From Nitrospirota bacterium (GTDB lineage: Bacteria > Nitrospirota > Thermodesulfovibrionia > UBA6902): a DNA stretch of 36,614 nucleotides. A program made the translations under genes and the position numbers. Location of the stretch: contig JACRHD010000016.1 of NCBI GenBank assembly GCA_016234115.1, positions 1 through 36,614 on the forward strand, given 5' to 3'. Below are positions 23,912-32,023 of the stretch, piece after piece. Numbering within the stretch: position 1 is the stretch's first letter; each line of letters opens with the position of its first letter. The notes under the pieces are model-generated. The model was not told the DNA's origin and did no database searches. It saw nothing but the letters and a program-made list of their open reading frames with translations.

Positions 23912-24753
23912 CGTTTCCCGCCGAACCGCTCCAGGGCATATTGATAAATTTCAAGATCAGGCCTGCATATTTCCCTGATACCGGCCTCTTCCTCTTCGGT
24001 TATAATGGACGCCCTATCTGCTTCATTGACCGGGTTTCTGTTCTTATTGCCGATTTTTAACCTAACGCCGAAACACCTCTCGAACCGCTCCGCAAATACA
24101 TCAAGAGATTCCAGGAACCCCACGACCGCAAATTTGCCCAGGTTTTCCCTGGCCCTGCCGATCGACTCCGGCGAGGTATAGTCCCTCGCCTCGTTGACGC
24201 CTCCCAGAAATTTCACGTATTCATGCCCCTGGGACCGTCCGAATTGTGAATTCAAAAATCCCGCAAGGTCGACATTCATTTTGCAATGCTCATCTGTCTT
24301 GTATTTATTAAAGAAATATAATGAACGGAACCTCTTTACAGGGTCCCGCAGTACGGTAATGAATTTGTACGTATCGCCGAACCTTCTGTAACCGGCATCG
24401 CTGAAGGCGAAATGTCCGGAGATGAATTTGACGCCCTGCTGACTCATGAAATACAGCAGGAGTCCTTCACGCAGCTCCTGGATGTGCTTATCATCAGAGA
24501 AATCATGAGGAAAGTTGAGCCCGCGCACAAGGTTGGCCGCGCCCGCGGACGCCCCCGAACTCAGACGGACCAGGCCGTCTGAGTTGTTTGCAGACGGAGT
24601 ATGATAACGTGATCTTATTGCCCGGGCTATCGACGTCCCGCCGCATTTAGGTATGTGGAGGAAGAATATTTTTTCCCGCAGGCAACCGTAAATACGCTTC
24701 TGAATTCCCGAGCGGAGAGATTTTATAACGCATTTATACATGTTGAATTCCAT
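23908..24753 (-). CDS. Sulfotransferase family protein (Sulfotransfer_2-type)
   Basis: This roughly 281-residue sulfotransferase has the 5'-phosphosulfate loop FFLHIPKCGGTSIARA near its N-terminus, the ISGHFAF motif, and the 3'-phosphate motif VLRDPVKRFRSLYFF. This is the pattern of the heparan/chondroitin-type and bacterial polysaccharide sulfotransferases that use PAPS. I chose the ATG at 24753, with GGAAG eight bases upstream, over a GTG at 24768 with no ribosome site. It overlaps the preceding glycosyltransferase gene by 20 bases. It probably sulfates a sugar hydroxyl of the polymer or its precursor. No PAPS synthesis genes are visible in the window. Confidence 0.85.
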   Translation of the reverse strand: MEFNMYKCVIKSLRSGIQKRIYGCLREKIFFLHIPKCGGTSIARAIRSRYHTPSANNSDGLVRLSSGASAGAANLVRGLNFPHDFSDDKHIQELREGLLLYFMSQQGVKFISGHFAFSDAGYRRFGDTYKFITVLRDPVKRFRSLYFFNKYKTDEHCKMNVDLAGFLNSQFGRSQGHEYVKFLGGVNEARDYTSPESIGRARENLGKFAVVGFLESLDVFAERFERCFGVRLKIGNKNRNPVNEADRASIITEEEEAGIREICRPDLEIYQYALERFGGKR

Positions 24754-25990
24754 GAACGTAGCTTCCACGGATTGATAATTTGCCGTAAATTTCCGCCAGC
24801 TCCCTGCTCAATTTATTGATGTCATAATTCTCTTCAATCATTTTTCTGCCCTGCCGTCCCATTTCCGGCCACATTTCGTGATGCTCGATCAGGTAAAGCA
24901 GTCTCTTCGCAAGCGCGTCCGGATCGCGCTCGGGGACAAGAAAGCCCGAAACCCCGTCCTGCACCAGTTCGGCGATGCCGCCGTGCAAGGTGCTGATTAC
25001 GGGCATTCCCGAGGCCATTGCCTCTTTCAGGGCGTTCGGTATCCCCTCCTGATCGCTTTCTGTCGACGTAATGCTCGGCGCGAGCATTACGTGAGCGTCC
25101 CGCAGAAGCAGGAGCGCCTCTTCATGTGTCTTCCAACCCAGCAGCTCCACCTGCGCTTCGACCCCGAGTCTTTTTATCATGTTCCGTAATTCATCACGCA
25201 GGATGCCGTCGCCGATTATACTGTATGAAATCTTTTTGCCTTTCCCGATGACACGGGCCACGGCCTCAATGGCAAAAGCCACTCCTTTTTTTTCTACCAG
25301 TCTTGCTATGGTTATCAACTTTATCGTCTCATCCGCCGTCCGCTTCCGTTCCTTATACTGAATCGCGGAACAGTCGATGCCGGAATGATGAATCAGTATT
25401 TTTTGTCTGTCACAACCCTCCCGGGCGAGGAGGCGCGAAAGCGACCTGCTCACCGGCAAAAACAGGTCTCCTTCCCTGAACAGCTCGTCATACGCCCCGG
25501 GATGTTTCTTTAAATATTTCGTGATATCGAACCCCCTGATGGAGGTGATCATCCCGCATTTTACTGCGCCGGTCTGTTTCAGGAGCGTCCCTTTAAGCCC
25601 GAGGACGCCGAACTGGCAATGAACAATGTCAAAAGGCCCGTTTTTAATGAAGGGGATGACAAGATACAGGAGATTCAGGGACGCCGCCCTTTTGCCGTAC
25701 CTGAAGAAATCAAGGGACCGCGCAACAGCCGTGAAATTCCGCGGCAGGTATCTGACAACATACCGGAGTCCCCTGCAAAACCTCAAAAGTTTATTTCGAG
25801 GCACATCGTGATAAGCGGTATTTTCCATCAGGTGATATTGCTCATACTTCTTGTGTATTTTGCCGTGCCCCGAGGGCCTTTCCGCAAAAATAAATACCCT
25901 GTGGCCCAGGTCCTTCAGCGCCGTGATCTGGTTCAGGACAAAGGTTTGCGACACGCTCGGGAACTCATTGACGATAAACGCGACGTTCAT
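24734..25990 (-). CDS. Glycosyltransferase, GT4 family
   Basis: This 418-residue retaining GT-B transferase opens FIVNEFPSVSQTFVLNQI, the classic start of exopolysaccharide (ExpC/AmsK/EpsD-like) transferases. It has DIVHCQFG in the first domain, IKLITIARLVEKKG at the start of the donor domain, and a complete E-x7-E motif in EGIPNALKEAMASGMPVIST. It should build part of the repeat unit. Its ATG overlaps the stop of the asparagine synthetase gene by four bases, and its 3' end overlaps the sulfotransferase, so the three are co-translated. The sugar is not deducible. Confidence 0.9.
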   Translation of the reverse strand: MNVAFIVNEFPSVSQTFVLNQITALKDLGHRVFIFAERPSGHGKIHKKYEQYHLMENTAYHDVPRNKLLRFCRGLRYVVRYLPRNFTAVARSLDFFRYGKRAASLNLLYLVIPFIKNGPFDIVHCQFGVLGLKGTLLKQTGAVKCGMITSIRGFDITKYLKKHPGAYDELFREGDLFLPVSRSLSRLLAREGCDRQKILIHHSGIDCSAIQYKERKRTADETIKLITIARLVEKKGVAFAIEAVARVIGKGKKISYSIIGDGILRDELRNMIKRLGVEAQVELLGWKTHEEALLLLRDAHVMLAPSITSTESDQEGIPNALKEAMASGMPVISTLHGGIAELVQDGVSGFLVPERDPDALAKRLLYLIEHHEMWPEMGRQGRKMIEENYDINKLSRELAEIYGKLSIRGSYVHGIQHV

Positions 25991-27864
25991 TTTTCATGCC
26001 CTGCATGTCCCGCACTGTACGGACTGCGATGCCTTTCAATCCATAGAGAGAGGCTGAGCAGGGGCCACAGTCCCCAGGCGTAGTCTCTTTCTCCGGATAC
26101 ATGACGCTCGAATATCTTCTTCAGCGCCTTCCGGTCGAGTTCGAGCCCGAGAAAATCGGACCGGCTGAGGACCTTCTCTTCAAAGAGTCCCTTCAGCGAC
26201 GTCCTGAGCCACGTTGCCATCGGTATTTCAAAGCCGCGCTTCCCCTGCGTCTGATAATTTACATATCTTGCCAATGCGCGTCTGAGCGGAAGTTTGCCCG
26301 TCTTCAGTTCAATATTCAAACAGTCGTTCCAGTCGATTTGCGACGCCACTTCTATCACCTGACGGTCGAGTAAAGGGACGCGCACCTCAAGTGAATTGTA
26401 CATGCTGGCCCTGTCTACTTTAAGCAATACCATCGTCAAATGGTAAACGAATTCGTTCCAGCGGGAGTGCTGCGCGGCACGGTCGGGATCGCAACCGCCA
26501 TATGAGAACGCCCCGCACTCCGGCGGCCAGACAGGCAGCGAAGGGAATATTTCCCGCAGGACCGCCTCCGGGAGATGATTATGCATGGAACGATGCCAGT
26601 CCCCCAATGATTTCATGCGCAGGTGGCCGTTTCCACTGCCTCCTGACAGCGCCTTGTTCATTGCCCATCGGACTTTTCTCATCCAGGGCGGCGTCCTGAA
26701 GGCCCCGGCCAGACTGATGAGCCTTGAGAACCTGCCCGGATATCCCCAGAACAATTCGTCTCCGCCGTCGCCGGAGAGCACGACTTTATGGTCCCGGCTT
26801 GCAAGTCTTGAGACCATCAGCGTCGGAAATATCGAGTAGTCGCCGAACGGCTCTCCGCAGGCCTCTATCACGTCATCGATCAAATCAATTGCCTGCCCGG
26901 CGGATATATGCCTGACCCTGTGCTCTACCCCTATTTCACGCGCATAATTGACCGCGTCTTCAGACTCGTCCGTCGTTCTTTCTCCCGTCCCGATAGTAAA
27001 CGCGCGTATGGGACTGTTGCTTAACGACCGCATCTTCGCCACCACGAGGGGCGAGTCGATCCCGCCGGACAAAAAGGCCCCCACCGGGACGTCGCTGACC
27101 AGGTGCCGCCTTACAGCGGCGGTCACTGCTTCATCAACGGCCTCAATCGCTTCCTCCCCTCTTAAAGTAGGCGCGGCATAATGAGGAAGATCGAAAAAGC
27201 GGCCCCTTGAGATATCTCCCTCCGCAGTGACCTCCATCCACGTTCCGGGTTCGAGCATGTGCGTGTTCTCCATCAGGGCATAAGGCGCCGGGACATACGC
27301 CAGGCGCAGATAAAGCCCCAGCGCCTTCTCCGACACCCTGAGATACCGGCCCCACGGATGCTCCAGGAGTTGATCATACTGCGAGCCGAATACTATCCCG
27401 TCGGAACAAACAAGGTAATAGAGCGGCTTGATCCCTGCGTGATCGCGGGCCAGCAGGAGTTTCTTTTCGACCCGGTCATAAAAACCGAGGGCAAACATGC
27501 CGTTGAATCTTGCCAGAGCGCCGCTGCCCCACTCGATCAGCGAATACAATACCGCTTCAGTATCGCTGTTGGAAGAAAATTCAATCCCCCGGCTTTCCAG
27601 TTGCCGCCTCAGATACATGAAATTATAGACCTCTCCATTGAACACAAGCGCGTAACGGTCGCCGATCGCGGTCATGGGTTGATGTCCCCTGAGACTTAAA
27701 TCGATTATCGCCAGTCTCCGGAACGCAACAGTGCAGTGTCTTTTGTCGGACCATGACCCGTGGTCGTCGGGTCCCCGCCTGGACATAAGGGAGCTTATTC
27801 TGTCCCAGTCGGCATACGCCTTCCGTCCCTTCATGAATCGAAATTCTCCTGCTATCCCGCACAT
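25987..27864 (-). CDS. asnB: Asparagine synthetase (glutamine-hydrolysing), amidotransferase
   Basis: A complete class II amidotransferase of 625 residues. It must start at the ATG at 27864, because this puts the catalytic Cys at position 2 (MCGIAGEF); a longer frame to 28002 would bury it. The glutaminase domain covers about 1-190 (with RGPDD and FNGEVYN), and the synthetase domain has the PP-loop LSGGIDS at 265-271 and VLSGDGGDELFWGY at 362-374. Housekeeping enzymes make asparagine, but similar proteins in exosortase-linked EPS loci are thought to amidate uronic acids or amino-sugar carboxyls. The setting beside a diverged homologue and sulfotransferases supports a role in polymer modification. 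Five bases separate it from the upstream gene. Confidence 0.93.
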   Translation of the reverse strand: MCGIAGEFRFMKGRKAYADWDRISSLMSRRGPDDHGSWSDKRHCTVAFRRLAIIDLSLRGHQPMTAIGDRYALVFNGEVYNFMYLRRQLESRGIEFSSNSDTEAVLYSLIEWGSGALARFNGMFALGFYDRVEKKLLLARDHAGIKPLYYLVCSDGIVFGSQYDQLLEHPWGRYLRVSEKALGLYLRLAYVPAPYALMENTHMLEPGTWMEVTAEGDISRGRFFDLPHYAAPTLRGEEAIEAVDEAVTAAVRRHLVSDVPVGAFLSGGIDSPLVVAKMRSLSNSPIRAFTIGTGERTTDESEDAVNYAREIGVEHRVRHISAGQAIDLIDDVIEACGEPFGDYSIFPTLMVSRLASRDHKVVLSGDGGDELFWGYPGRFSRLISLAGAFRTPPWMRKVRWAMNKALSGGSGNGHLRMKSLGDWHRSMHNHLPEAVLREIFPSLPVWPPECGAFSYGGCDPDRAAQHSRWNEFVYHLTMVLLKVDRASMYNSLEVRVPLLDRQVIEVASQIDWNDCLNIELKTGKLPLRRALARYVNYQTQGKRGFEIPMATWLRTSLKGLFEEKVLSRSDFLGLELDRKALKKIFERHVSGERDYAWGLWPLLSLSLWIERHRSPYSAGHAGHEK

Positions 27865-27869
27865 AAGCG

Positions 27870-29033
27870 TCAGTTGTATGGTATTCCCAGTGTTGATAAT
27901 ATTTTCAGAAAAGGCTCCACCTGAGATACGCCCCTGCGTATGTCCGAACGCGGCGGGCCGGGGTTCGCCTCGGGGTATATTACCGGCCCACCATGCAGGC
28001 ATTTGCCTATCAGGGGGCGCACGTCATCCTGTACGGCCCTTTTCAGGTCTACTTCGGAGAGGACCCTTCTCATTGAAGGGCCGTGATATCCGGAGACTGC
28101 AAGCGCGTCGCATAACTGCCTGATAATGGACATATGCGCTCCCTGCCACATGGCCCCTCTGTTCCATAAGCTCTTGAAAAAATATCCGTGCCGGTACGTT
28201 TCATAAGCGCCGAAGGCCCTGGATATCGTGGAACATATCTTGTCCGCCATTTTTCTGTTATGTGAATATGTCTTCCAGAAAGTCGTTGCAAATGTATCGC
28301 CTAACTGGCCCAGCCAGAAGACGACCTTCCGGTCGAATCTCATGGATATCTCACGCAGATGAGGGCCCCACCGGCAGTGCTCAAGATTGTTTCTGCAGCA
28401 ATTGATAAGTATCTCGACGTCAAGAAGGGAGTCGTCATCCCGCAGCAGCATGATACCCACGCTCAATCCGTTATCGGCAATGAACCCTTTTACGAGGTCA
28501 TAGTTCGGCTGACCGCTGACGGCAAGAACAGGATTTCTCCAGGGAAGCAGGAGAAGATTGAGGCTGTCCCGGCCCCCGCAGAGGACAATATTGGTAAATC
28601 CGGGATTGGCGTCCTCAATGGAAGATGTGTCCTGCCTCAGCGCCCCGGCGATCCGGCTTGCGTATTCTTCGGCAGACTTTATGACAAAGCCCGGTGACGG
28701 AGGCCCTCCTATGCGTACAATCTCACTGTCGATGGTCTCATTCCCCGATAAGTAAGGGTATTTTTTGGTTGAAATCTGCCGGACTACCCGGTGGTTCAGC
28801 GACAGGTTTTTTTTATACCGTATCAGGTCAAGAAGCGAATAGGAATAAACGTTTCCGTACCGGTACACAGGATAAAAATAAGGAGAACCCTTAAACCGGC
28901 CGGCCTCCCACAGAGACACCCCATGCCGCGACCATATCATTTCTTCACTAAGGACTTCACACTGTTTAACGGGTGCGACTGACTGTTGAAAGTAATCCTG
29001 TAAACAGGTTGTCGCTGCTGCGGATGTCTTCAT
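27870..29033 (-). CDS. Asparagine synthetase-like protein lacking the glutaminase domain
   Basis: This 387-residue protein has no N-terminal Cys glutaminase domain, but the middle shows an ATP-pyrophosphatase-type loop, NIVLCGGRDSLNLLLLPW (149-166), resembling the SGGxDS loop of asparagine synthetases. WLGQLGDTFATTF (240-252) sits where those enzymes have SGDGGDE. The first 110 residues form an unassigned domain (MIWSRHGVSLWE, YRYGNVYSYSLLDLIRYKK). It may bind ATP and adenylate a substrate, using ammonia from the neighbouring full amidotransferase, or be a non-catalytic partner. It shares an ATGA overlap with the sulfotransferase gene and lies five bases before asnB. Similar standalone proteins act as ligases in peptide cyclisation, another possibility. 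Assignment is by motif only. Confidence 0.6.
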   Translation of the reverse strand: MKTSAAATTCLQDYFQQSVAPVKQCEVLSEEMIWSRHGVSLWEAGRFKGSPYFYPVYRYGNVYSYSLLDLIRYKKNLSLNHRVVRQISTKKYPYLSGNETIDSEIVRIGGPPSPGFVIKSAEEYASRIAGALRQDTSSIEDANPGFTNIVLCGGRDSLNLLLLPWRNPVLAVSGQPNYDLVKGFIADNGLSVGIMLLRDDDSLLDVEILINCCRNNLEHCRWGPHLREISMRFDRKVVFWLGQLGDTFATTFWKTYSHNRKMADKICSTISRAFGAYETYRHGYFFKSLWNRGAMWQGAHMSIIRQLCDALAVSGYHGPSMRRVLSEVDLKRAVQDDVRPLIGKCLHGGPVIYPEANPGPPRSDIRRGVSQVEPFLKILSTLGIPYN

Positions 29034-29959
29034 AAGGTCCCGGTCCCCAGAACGGATTCGACAGTGACGTCAGGGTAAAACCTCTTCATCAGGTCCCCGC
29101 AGTAATAATCTACCCTCTCCTGTAAATAGCGAGGGTCTGTTTTTGCAAGGACATGATGTTTCTTTACCCCTCTGTTCAGCCGGGAATTGATCATGCTTAG
29201 AGAAGAGGGACTTATTCCAAGAAATGCGCAGATCGCGGGGGCCTGCCTTTCTATTTCAAAGGTATTGAAAAGGACGCGCCTGTCTTCGGGTATGCTCTCC
29301 AGTACGGCTTCATAGTACTGCCTGTAAAAGAAAAGGAACGCCTCTAAGCTCGGCATATCATAGTCCTTCAGCGTTTGCTCTCCCCGCGAATAATTCCGAT
29401 ACAGGTCCCCGTAGCGGAACCGGGCCATCCGCGTTTTCTGGGGAGCGACGGCGTTCGTGCCGGCCCTGATGCGGTTGTTGATGCCGTAATCAATATAGGA
29501 ATTCAGCCATGACACCGGGTCCCTCATCGATACGAGAAATTTGGCCTGGGGAAAGAGACGGACCAGAGAGGGTATCATGTAGAAATTATGGGTCGAAGAA
29601 TCCATTTCGAGAAATAAATCATTGTCCCTCCGGACAATAAAGCGCTCATATTCCGTCCTGTCGATCTTCCCTTCAATATAATCGAAAGACCATTTCAGGC
29701 TGTTCTCGGAACCGGCTTCATGACGCGAACGATACCATACCCTGAACATACCGGCCACGGATGTCGTTCCGGTCCTGGGCACGCCGACGCAGTATGCCTG
29801 AAATGTCCTGTGCCGCAAAAGCCCGCACAGGTTTTTCCTGATCTTACCCGCAGCACTCCTGCCCTTGCGGGCGCAAAGACTTACGGCCCCCTGAAAATCA
29901 TTTTGACGGTATTCGTCAACGGCCATTTTTATGTTTTCCATCATTACATTCATATTCAC
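29030..29959 (-). CDS. Sulfotransferase family protein (PRTGTTS-type)
   Basis: This 309-residue protein has the phosphosulfate-binding loop AYCVGVPRTGTTSVAGMF (55-72) and, later, KFLVSMRDPVSWLNSY (140-155), which carries the conserved Arg and Ser for 3'-phosphate binding. This is the Sulfotransfer_1/3-like branch, distinct from the second sulfotransferase at 23908-24753. The two are not close homologues and probably modify different positions. It is coupled by four-base overlaps to the propeller gene upstream and the asparagine synthetase-like gene downstream. No signal peptide is seen; PAPS is cytoplasmic, so it should act on a precursor. Acceptor unknown. Confidence 0.85.
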   Translation of the reverse strand: MNMNVMMENIKMAVDEYRQNDFQGAVSLCARKGRSAAGKIRKNLCGLLRHRTFQAYCVGVPRTGTTSVAGMFRVWYRSRHEAGSENSLKWSFDYIEGKIDRTEYERFIVRRDNDLFLEMDSSTHNFYMIPSLVRLFPQAKFLVSMRDPVSWLNSYIDYGINNRIRAGTNAVAPQKTRMARFRYGDLYRNYSRGEQTLKDYDMPSLEAFLFFYRQYYEAVLESIPEDRRVLFNTFEIERQAPAICAFLGISPSSLSMINSRLNRGVKKHHVLAKTDPRYLQERVDYYCGDLMKRFYPDVTVESVLGTGTL

Positions 29960-30960
29960 TCATTAAACTCAAGGGACATTTCAGCGACTCCTATGCCTGA
30001 TTCCCCCGCAACGCAATAGAACAAATATTTTCTCTCATCCTCCTCAAACACAAAAGGATCACGAAGCTGACAGGCATGGGTCCCGGCGCCTGTTCCTGAG
30101 GGCCCGACAGGATACCGGGCCCCCTCGTAATCCCTTTCCGGCCTCAGGACTTCCCTGGGTCCCGATATGGCCCAATCGGCGGGGTCATCCTTAAGTCTCA
30201 TCGTTGAGACCAGGATCCTTTCAGGCGCATCGCCTATCCTGCTGTAAAAAATCACCAACAAATCCCTGTGAAGCAGTAACGCCGAGTGTCTCATCCTCGG
30301 GAGGATATCGGATATTTTCGTAAAGGGCGACACTCCGTTGTCCGAGCGCAAAAGCTCACCCGACGTTTTGTTCTTCGCAATCGCATAAAAACATCCCTTC
30401 CATGTAAAGACCCGGAAATAGAAATTCCCCAGATACTCATCAGACGGGGCGAAATGCAGGCCGTCCGGGGAGAAGGCTATCCCCGTTGCCTGGCGGCCCT
30501 TCCGCGCGGGGCCGTGAAAGTACATCCTGATCCGCCTCTTGTCGTGATCTACATGAACATCAGGCGAGGCAATATGCCCTTTGAAACCCCTTGCCTCACC
30601 GACGGTCAGAGCGCCGGGGCCGTATATTTTCCACGGGCCCGTAACGGCGTCCGCGCAGGCAAGACGCACGAAAGCGCCTTCATGATGGGCAAAGTACATA
30701 TAATATTTGCCGAGCGGGTCCTTGATCCAGGCCGGGACCCTTATAACGGACGGACCGTTGATGTTGTCCCCTATACTTCCATCGGATTCCGGAGTGATTA
30801 TCGGCCCATGCCCGCAACGGCTGATCGTGACGCGCCTTACGGCATTTTCAGCGGATGACATGCCTCCGTATGAGCAATCATGGAGGAAGTTCCTGACGCG
30901 CCTGACGCTGCTTTGAAGGGCCTGATTGATCAGGTTATTGCGTATGACTAAGGAGCTCAT
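29956..30960 (-). CDS. Five-bladed beta-propeller (GH43/GH68/GH117-like) protein
   Basis: This 334-residue protein shows repeating propeller-style strands typical of the arabinanase/levansucrase/invertase fold: GPSVIRVPAWIKDPLGKYYMYFAHHEG early, GHIASPDVHVDHDKRRIRMYFHG, GIAFSPDGLHF, and RDPFVFEEDERKYLFYC near the end. The Asp in VPAWIKDPLG, the Asp in SPDVHVD and the Glu near the final strands are candidate catalytic acids. No signal peptide is seen, so it may act inside the cell, which is unusual for a polysaccharide-degrading enzyme. It may instead be a propeller that binds or trims a precursor. The gene is coupled by a four-base overlap to the downstream sulfotransferase. Confidence 0.68.
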   Translation of the reverse strand: MSSLVIRNNLINQALQSSVRRVRNFLHDCSYGGMSSAENAVRRVTISRCGHGPIITPESDGSIGDNINGPSVIRVPAWIKDPLGKYYMYFAHHEGAFVRLACADAVTGPWKIYGPGALTVGEARGFKGHIASPDVHVDHDKRRIRMYFHGPARKGRQATGIAFSPDGLHFAPSDEYLGNFYFRVFTWKGCFYAIAKNKTSGELLRSDNGVSPFTKISDILPRMRHSALLLHRDLLVIFYSRIGDAPERILVSTMRLKDDPADWAISGPREVLRPERDYEGARYPVGPSGTGAGTHACQLRDPFVFEEDERKYLFYCVAGESGIGVAEMSLEFNE

Positions 30961-31014
30961 AATTATGACGACCTGATTTGCGAATCAATGATGCGCGCGT
31001 GTTCCAGCCGGGTA

Positions 31015-31989
31015 TTATCTATTGACAATGCCTTCAAGTTTTCTCTTTATAAAACGCGCGCCGTCATATGTATGGGTCGTTTCGAGAAGATCGAATACAA
31101 ATGACAGCAAATGACGCTTTTTGGGGAAATGTCTGTAATGGTATTTGCTGAATATGGCATAGTATGCCTTGAGACGCCTTACGGGCGATTTGATGCTGCA
31201 CGCGATTTTATAATTCATGTTTGAGAGGAAGCGCATGCCTTCTTCCCGGAGTCGCCCGTTTTCCGCGGGCAGTTTTTCGCACATTACATCCAGCAGGAAA
31301 AGTGAATCCTCTACCCAGGCCCGGACGTCCGCGTGATAAGTCTCTTCGCCGGGGTGTTTACGGAAACTCGCCTTAACCTCTTCGATATCGATCCTTTTGA
31401 ATTCTGAAAGCCGTACAAGCGCCACAATATCATCAAAGAGATTGTGAAGCGACCTGAACCCCCCGATCTCCTGCAAGCGTCTCCTGTTGTAAACGGTGCT
31501 GCATAAATACATAGAATGTTTGCGCGCGAGCCATCCCCTGAAAAACTCCGCGGCCGGGGCCCCCGCGGCAGTATTCGGGGTCTCGCCGATTATATTACCG
31601 TCCGTATCTATGAGCCTCGTGCCGGTCAGTATCACTCCGGCGTCGGCGGAGTAATTCGCGGCCTTCATGCAGGTTTCGAGAAAATCAGGGTCGATCAGGT
31701 CATCATCGTGATGCAGCAGAAAGTAGTCTCCCCGCGCCCGCGACAGACAGAAATTCGAGTTTGGGACCGAGCCTATATTTACCGCCTGCTTGAAATACCG
31801 TATCCTCGGATCATTAAAGCCCTTGACGACTTCTTCGGTATGGTCTGTCGAGCAATTATTGGAAACGATAAGTTCGAAGTCGGGATAGGTCTGGTCGAGG
31901 GCGCTCCGCAGCGCCCCCTTCAGAAAGCCGTCGGCCCTGTTGTATGTGGGCATTCCTATGGAAACCAAAGGCGGTTGTTTATCATTCAT
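31015..31989 (-). CDS. Glycosyltransferase, GT2 family
   Basis: This GT-A transferase of about 324 residues has PLVSIGMPTYNRADGFLKGAL at the start, NNCSTDHTEEVV, and a metal site in LLHHDDDLIDPDFL. The start is placed at the ATG at 31989, which has an AGAGG ribosome site seven bases upstream (31997-32001) and begins MNDKQPPLV directly before the fold. A longer frame to 32106 would overlap the upstream kinase gene by 83 bases. It likely adds a hexose or amino sugar. A 54-base gap separates it from the next gene, longer than most here. Confidence 0.9.
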   Translation of the reverse strand: MNDKQPPLVSIGMPTYNRADGFLKGALRSALDQTYPDFELIVSNNCSTDHTEEVVKGFNDPRIRYFKQAVNIGSVPNSNFCLSRARGDYFLLHHDDDLIDPDFLETCMKAANYSADAGVILTGTRLIDTDGNIIGETPNTAAGAPAAEFFRGWLARKHSMYLCSTVYNRRRLQEIGGFRSLHNLFDDIVALVRLSEFKRIDIEEVKASFRKHPGEETYHADVRAWVEDSLFLLDVMCEKLPAENGRLREEGMRFLSNMNYKIACSIKSPVRRLKAYYAIFSKYHYRHFPKKRHLLSFVFDLLETTHTYDGARFIKRKLEGIVNR

Positions 31990-31996
31990 TGTCAAT

Positions 31997-32001
31997 CCTC
32001 T
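31997..32001 (-). promoter_or_regulatory. Ribosome-binding site that decides the 31989 start
   Basis: AGAGG on the minus strand, seven bases before the ATG at 31989, supports the short form of the glycosyltransferase over the upstream in-frame codons that would intrude into the kinase gene. Confidence 0.65.
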
Positions 32002-32023
32002 CATGCAGTTAGTGATAACAGGG

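Noticed and set aside
27865-28002. N-terminal extension of the asparagine synthetase
   Set aside because: The catalytic Cys must follow the initiator Met, so the start at 27864 is required; the extension also overlaps the neighbouring gene.
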